A stretch of DNA of 8,390 nucleotides from PUPG01 sp031323845 (GTDB lineage: Bacteria > Bacteroidota > Bacteroidia > Bacteroidales > UBA7960). Each line of letters opens with the position of its first letter. Position 1 is the stretch's first letter. Shown here piece by piece: positions 6,877-8,390 of the stretch. The stretch is taken from assembly GCA_031323845.1 (NCBI GenBank), contig JAVIYP010000086.1, forward strand, positions 1-8,390. The letters are read 5' to 3'. A program made the position numbers and the translations under genes. The notes beneath the pieces are model-generated. The model did not search any database, had not been told where the DNA came from, and was given only the letters and a program-made list of their open reading frames with translations.

Positions 6877-6899
6877 ATACAAATGAAGTATATTTGTAT
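6877..6899 (+). promoter_or_regulatory. -7 box inside an 8-bp inverted repeat, promoter of the propeller lipoprotein
   Basis: TATATTTG (6889-6896) matches the Bacteroidota -7 box. It overlaps the right arm of a perfect inverted repeat, ATACAAAT (6877-6884) and ATTTGTAT (6892-6899), with a 7-bp spacer. A dimeric repressor bound there would block the promoter, so this is a candidate operator. The repeat could also be chance in AT-rich DNA. The predicted start is near 6903. Confidence 0.5.
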
Positions 6900-6902
6900 T
6901 CC

Positions 6903-7090
6903 GGTCGCAAGGGCGCTGATGAGCGGGCGGGAAGAGGTAAGCCGTGCCGGTCACAACGATCGTTTTACGGTTTGGCCTGAACGTCGGAACGCAGCCTGCT
7001 GAGTGCAGCATTTTGATTATCAGGGTGTTTACGCGCACCCGGAATCGGCTGCCAGGGATAAGTCCTGACAGGATTTTTTATCAATAACTA
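6903..7090 (+). promoter_or_regulatory. Long 5' leader of the propeller lipoprotein gene
   Basis: From the predicted start the untranslated leader is about 188 nt, long for a single gene. Visible hairpins are TGCTG-AGTG-CAGCA (6997-7010), followed by TTTTG, and GGGTG/CACCC (7023-7040). The last structure before the start codon is the terminator-like hairpin listed separately. I recognise no known riboswitch in it. A short frame from 6883 to 7002 has no coding character and begins before the predicted transcription start. Confidence 0.35.
7060..7079 (+). terminator. Attenuator-like hairpin and T-run just before the lipoprotein start codon
   Basis: TCCT (7063-7066) pairs with AGGA (7070-7073) over a GAC loop. 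The stem can extend by G-U and A-U pairs into the six Ts at 7074-7079. An upstream CAGG (7053-7056) can instead pair with CCTG (7064-7067), which would disrupt the terminator form. The T-run ends 11 bp before the ATG at 7091. It may terminate read-through from the transporter operon or act as a conditional attenuator. The stem is short, so confidence is limited. Confidence 0.35.
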
Positions 7091-8164
7091 ATGCGAAGCC
7101 TTATGAAAAACCTTTTTTTTATTGCTTTCTTTTTTGGAATATCGCTTTTGTTCAGCGGTTGCGGTAGCGCCCCGGGGCAGGAGAATGATCTGCAGGGTTG
7201 TATCATTGTGGCCAGCAAGAGCGGCGATGATCTCTATTTTGTTGATCCGGAAAACGGCGAGGTGTTGCTTATCCTGCCCACCGGTGTTGAGCCTCACGAA
7301 GTGGAGGTTTCTGACGACGGCCGGTATGTTGTGGTGAGCAACTATGGCGACCGCACCAGGGCCGGCAACACGCTGACGGTGTACAACGTGGAAGACGGAC
7401 GGTTTGTAAGAACCATATACCTCCACGAACACACCCGCCCGCACGGCATGCAGTGGATCGCCGGCACGCACCATTTGCTGGTGACGGCTGAAGGCAGCCA
7501 GCACTTGCTGATGGTGGATGTTATCGAAGGAGAACTGTTGAGAAAATACCATACCGGCCAGGATGTCTCGCATATGGTGGCAGCCACGCCCTGCTTTACC
7601 CGTGCCTTTGTGCCAAGCATCCGCACCGGCAACGTCACGGTGTTTGATCTTCAGAGCGGCAAGCTGCTGGCGCAGGTTTACAGCGGTGCAGGCGCCGAGG
7701 GTATAGATGTTCATCCGGAAGGCCATGAAGTTTGGGTGACCAACCGGGCCGAAAACACCATTACGATTATTGATGCGCAAAGCCTGGAGGTCCTGGACAA
7801 GATTCCCTGTGAAGACTTTCCCATACGTGCAAAATTCACCCCCGACGGCAGTCGCTTTCTGGTCAGCAACGCCCGCTCAGGCGACATCGCCGTATTTGAC
7901 ACACACACCAGGACGCAAATAGCAGCCATCAAACTTACCCCGCCGGTACCCGAAGGCGTCGACGAAACACGCTACTTCTCCGAGTTTGAAGGCACCTCAA
8001 TTCCCATAGGACTGGTGGTGCCCGACAATAGCAGGGCCTATGTCGCCAATACCCGGTCGGATGCCGTGAGCATCATTGACCTGGAACACATGACGATAGC
8101 CGGCCATTTTAGCGTCGGAAAAGAGCCCGACGGAATTAACTTCAGTACGCTAAGGCCTAATTGA
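7091..8164 (+). CDS. Probable lipoprotein with seven-bladed YVTN/YncE-like beta-propeller
   Basis: A 357-residue protein. Residues 1-23 form a lipoprotein-type signal (MRSLMKNLFFIAFFFGISLL, then FSG) with C24 as the likely lipidated cysteine; F at -3 is less usual for a lipobox. Seven blade-like repeats of about 40 residues follow from residue 37, each with a x-x-VxVxDxxxG-like pattern: DDLYFVDPENGEVL, NTLTVYNVEDGRFV, HLLMVDVIEGELL, NVTVFDLQSGKLL, NTITIIDAQSLEVL, DIAVFDTHTRTQI and DAVSIIDLEHMTI. The terminal EPDGINFS probably closes the ring. An insertion at about 283-305 precedes the last blade. The family includes YncE-like and cytochrome-associated periplasmic propellers that bind ligands or DNA, or act in cofactor-linked oxidation; no function can be assigned. 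H69, H118 and H161 sit at equivalent positions at blade starts. An alternative start is ATG 7103. It has its own promoter and no obvious partner. Confidence 0.9.
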   Translation: MRSLMKNLFFIAFFFGISLLFSGCGSAPGQENDLQGCIIVASKSGDDLYFVDPENGEVLLILPTGVEPHEVEVSDDGRYVVVSNYGDRTRAGNTLTVYNVEDGRFVRTIYLHEHTRPHGMQWIAGTHHLLVTAEGSQHLLMVDVIEGELLRKYHTGQDVSHMVAATPCFTRAFVPSIRTGNVTVFDLQSGKLLAQVYSGAGAEGIDVHPEGHEVWVTNRAENTITIIDAQSLEVLDKIPCEDFPIRAKFTPDGSRFLVSNARSGDIAVFDTHTRTQIAAIKLTPPVPEGVDETRYFSEFEGTSIPIGLVVPDNSRAYVANTRSDAVSIIDLEHMTIAGHFSVGKEPDGINFSTLRPN

Positions 8165-8188
8165 ACAAGCCGCTTGTAAAATATTTTT
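8165..8188 (+). terminator. Weak candidate terminator after the lipoprotein gene
   Basis: ACAAG (8165-8169) pairs with CTTGT (8173-8177) over a CCG loop, starting at the first base after the stop codon. The T-run (8184-8188) begins 6 nt after the stem, separated by AAAATA, which is further than in a classic intrinsic terminator. Confidence 0.3.
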
Positions 8189-8206
8189 AGACAAAACGGC
8201 AAAAAA

Positions 8207-8239
8207 TTTCACACAATGTAAAAAAATATTATAAATTTG
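8207..8239 (+). promoter_or_regulatory. Promoter for a gene at or beyond the right edge
   Basis: TAAATTTG (8232-8239) is a full match to TAnnTTTG, and TTTC (8207-8210) lies 21 nt upstream as a near-match to the -33 TTTG. Transcription would start near 8246 and run off the window through a leader of at least 110 nt. Confidence 0.55.
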
Positions 8240-8361
8240 CCTGTGGTGTAAAAAAGTGCTGAATTTTAAAACAACAATAAAAATAGTAACCGGCCGGCTC
8301 TTTGTAGCGTCGGATTAACCAAAAAAGTTCGAGGAATCAACACGGATAATCTAGAAATCAG

Positions 8362-8390
8362 ATGACGAGCAGTGAGTTAAGCAATGCGAG
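8362..8390 (+). CDS. Possible start of a further gene, cut by the right edge
   Basis: An ATG at 8362 opens a frame reading MTSSELSNA to the window end, with an in-frame stop just upstream at 8347. It lies about 120 bp downstream of a good promoter, and nothing in the intervening leader looks coding. Nine codons are too few to identify a product. The true start may lie further right, at the ATG at 8384 or outside the window. Confidence 0.3.

Noticed and set aside
6913..6940. Hammerhead-ribozyme-like CTGATGAG in the lipoprotein leader
   Set aside because: The conserved GAAA core and the flanking helices could not be found, so the eight-base match is probably chance.
6883..7002. Short leader peptide of about 39 codons before the lipoprotein gene
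   Set aside because: Its ATG lies before the predicted transcription start and overlaps the inverted repeat. The sequence shows no run of regulatory codons.
7088..7780. Open frame antisense to the propeller gene
   Set aside because: It mirrors the codon bias of the propeller gene and shows no recognisable domain or start signal.

Overview
The window looks like chromosomal DNA of a Bacteroidota bacterium, probably class Bacteroidia; the exact lineage cannot be told. Three things point there. Near-consensus Bacteroidota -7 boxes (TAnnTTTG) precede nearly every gene or operon. Starts lack a Shine-Dalgarno sequence. Secreted proteins carry the fibronectin-III and choice-of-anchor-J type beta-sandwich domains typical of the phylum. 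No tRNA, rRNA, insertion sequence, CRISPR array or phage gene is visible.

Left part (1-2874, minus strand): two genes for exported proteins. The left-edge gene (start at 1389, truncated by the window edge) encodes a large multidomain secreted beta-sandwich protein. It has its own -7 box and a leader of about 150 nt that can fold. Upstream of it lies a complete secreted endonuclease I family nuclease (2874-1678) with a C-terminal Fn3-like domain, also with its own promoter. Together they suggest extracellular DNA or polymer scavenging or surface work.

Middle (2875-3496): a divergent intergenic region of about 380 bp carries a minus promoter for the nuclease and a plus promoter for an 81-residue, two-helix membrane protein of unknown function.

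Centre (3600-6733, plus strand): a two-gene operon. A long-chain-fatty-acid-CoA ligase (FadD15-like, all adenylation motifs present) is followed after 6 bp by a bile acid:sodium symporter (BASS) family transporter that keeps the expected sodium ligands. The pairing suggests import of an organic acid followed by activation to its CoA thioester; the substrate is not known.

Right part (6734-8390, plus strand): a noncoding stretch of about 360 bp holds short repeats, phased A-tracts, a -7 box inside an inverted repeat and a long leader ending in an attenuator-like hairpin. It precedes a probable lipoprotein forming a seven-bladed YVTN/YncE-like beta-propeller. After that gene come another promoter and possibly the first codons of a further gene at the right edge.

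No clearly new multigene system is evident. The points most worth checking are the ligase-transporter pair, the elaborate regulatory region before the propeller lipoprotein, and the foldable leader of the left-edge gene.
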